Below are positions 6,368 to 6,439 of a DNA stretch of 6,439 nucleotides, one piece after another. The DNA is taken from assembly GCA_030152125.1 (NCBI GenBank), contig JASLIR010000380.1, positions 1-6,439 on the forward strand, given 5' to 3'. How positions within the stretch are numbered: the first letter of the stretch is position 1; each line of letters opens with the position of its first letter. The notes under the pieces were generated by a model. The model worked only from the letters and a program-made list of their open reading frames with translations. It was not told the DNA's origin and did not search any database. Source of the DNA: Alkanindiges sp. (GTDB lineage: Bacteria; Pseudomonadota; Gammaproteobacteria; Pseudomonadales; Moraxellaceae). The position numbers were made by a program, and so were the translations under genes.

Positions 6368-6439
6368 TTAGGGGCGTCGTAAACCTATAGTCACTCCGCC
6401 CAATTGCTTATACAGGTATGAGGCTTTTTACGGGGGCTT

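Noticed and set aside
6342..6368. TTGCAT with GATAAT as a promoter for a downstream gene
   Set aside because: The spacing is only 15 bases and the -35 match is modest in AT-rich DNA, so it is too weak to call.
6418..6439. ATG opening a frame that runs off the right end (M R L F T G A)
   Set aside because: Only seven codons are visible and there is no properly spaced Shine-Dalgarno, so a gene cannot be supported.

Overview
The window looks like chromosomal DNA from a Gram-negative proteobacterium, most likely a betaproteobacterium. The evidence is a tripartite drug-efflux set that needs an outer membrane and a PrpB/PrpC pair of proteobacterial type. Base composition is moderate, near half G+C by eye. 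A Methylophilaceae-like or Neisseriales-like source would fit, but I cannot place it from sequence alone. I see no insertion sequence, phage gene, tRNA, rRNA, CRISPR array or integration scar.

Positions 1-4131 hold a complete-looking efflux locus built around one divergent control region. On the minus strand, a TetR-family repressor gene (1302 to 637) overlaps by four bases the gene of a TolC-type outer-membrane factor (640 to 1, cut by the window edge). On the plus strand, an EmrA/HlyD-type periplasmic adaptor (1423-2529) precedes an EmrB-type 14-helix DHA2 transporter (2590-4131). The 120-base gap between tetR and emrA carries two overlapping perfect inverted repeats (1364-1385) over a plausible emrA promoter. 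Together the genes could span both membranes: EmrB pumps, EmrA bridges the periplasm, the TolC-like protein opens the outer membrane, and the TetR protein probably senses a substrate and represses one or both arms.

Positions 4132-4272 are intergenic. They contain a weak hairpin after emrB and a perfect 7+7 base dyad (4196-4219) upstream of prpB. No convincing sigma-70 promoter could be fixed.

Positions 4273-6288 hold prpB (methylisocitrate lyase) and prpC (2-methylcitrate synthase), three bases apart, with the prpC Shine-Dalgarno inside the end of prpB. They are two enzymes of the 2-methylcitrate cycle, which turns propionyl-CoA plus oxaloacetate into pyruvate and succinate. A strong intrinsic terminator (6311-6340) closes the pair. 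The dehydratase/hydratase and activation genes of the pathway are not in the window. The last 99 bases (6341-6439) are AT-rich at first and contain no gene I can support.

Nothing here is clearly a previously undescribed system. The points most worth a second look are the layout of the efflux control region, the coupling of repressor and outer-membrane factor, a terminator-like element antisense to the end of emrB, and the dyad before prpB.
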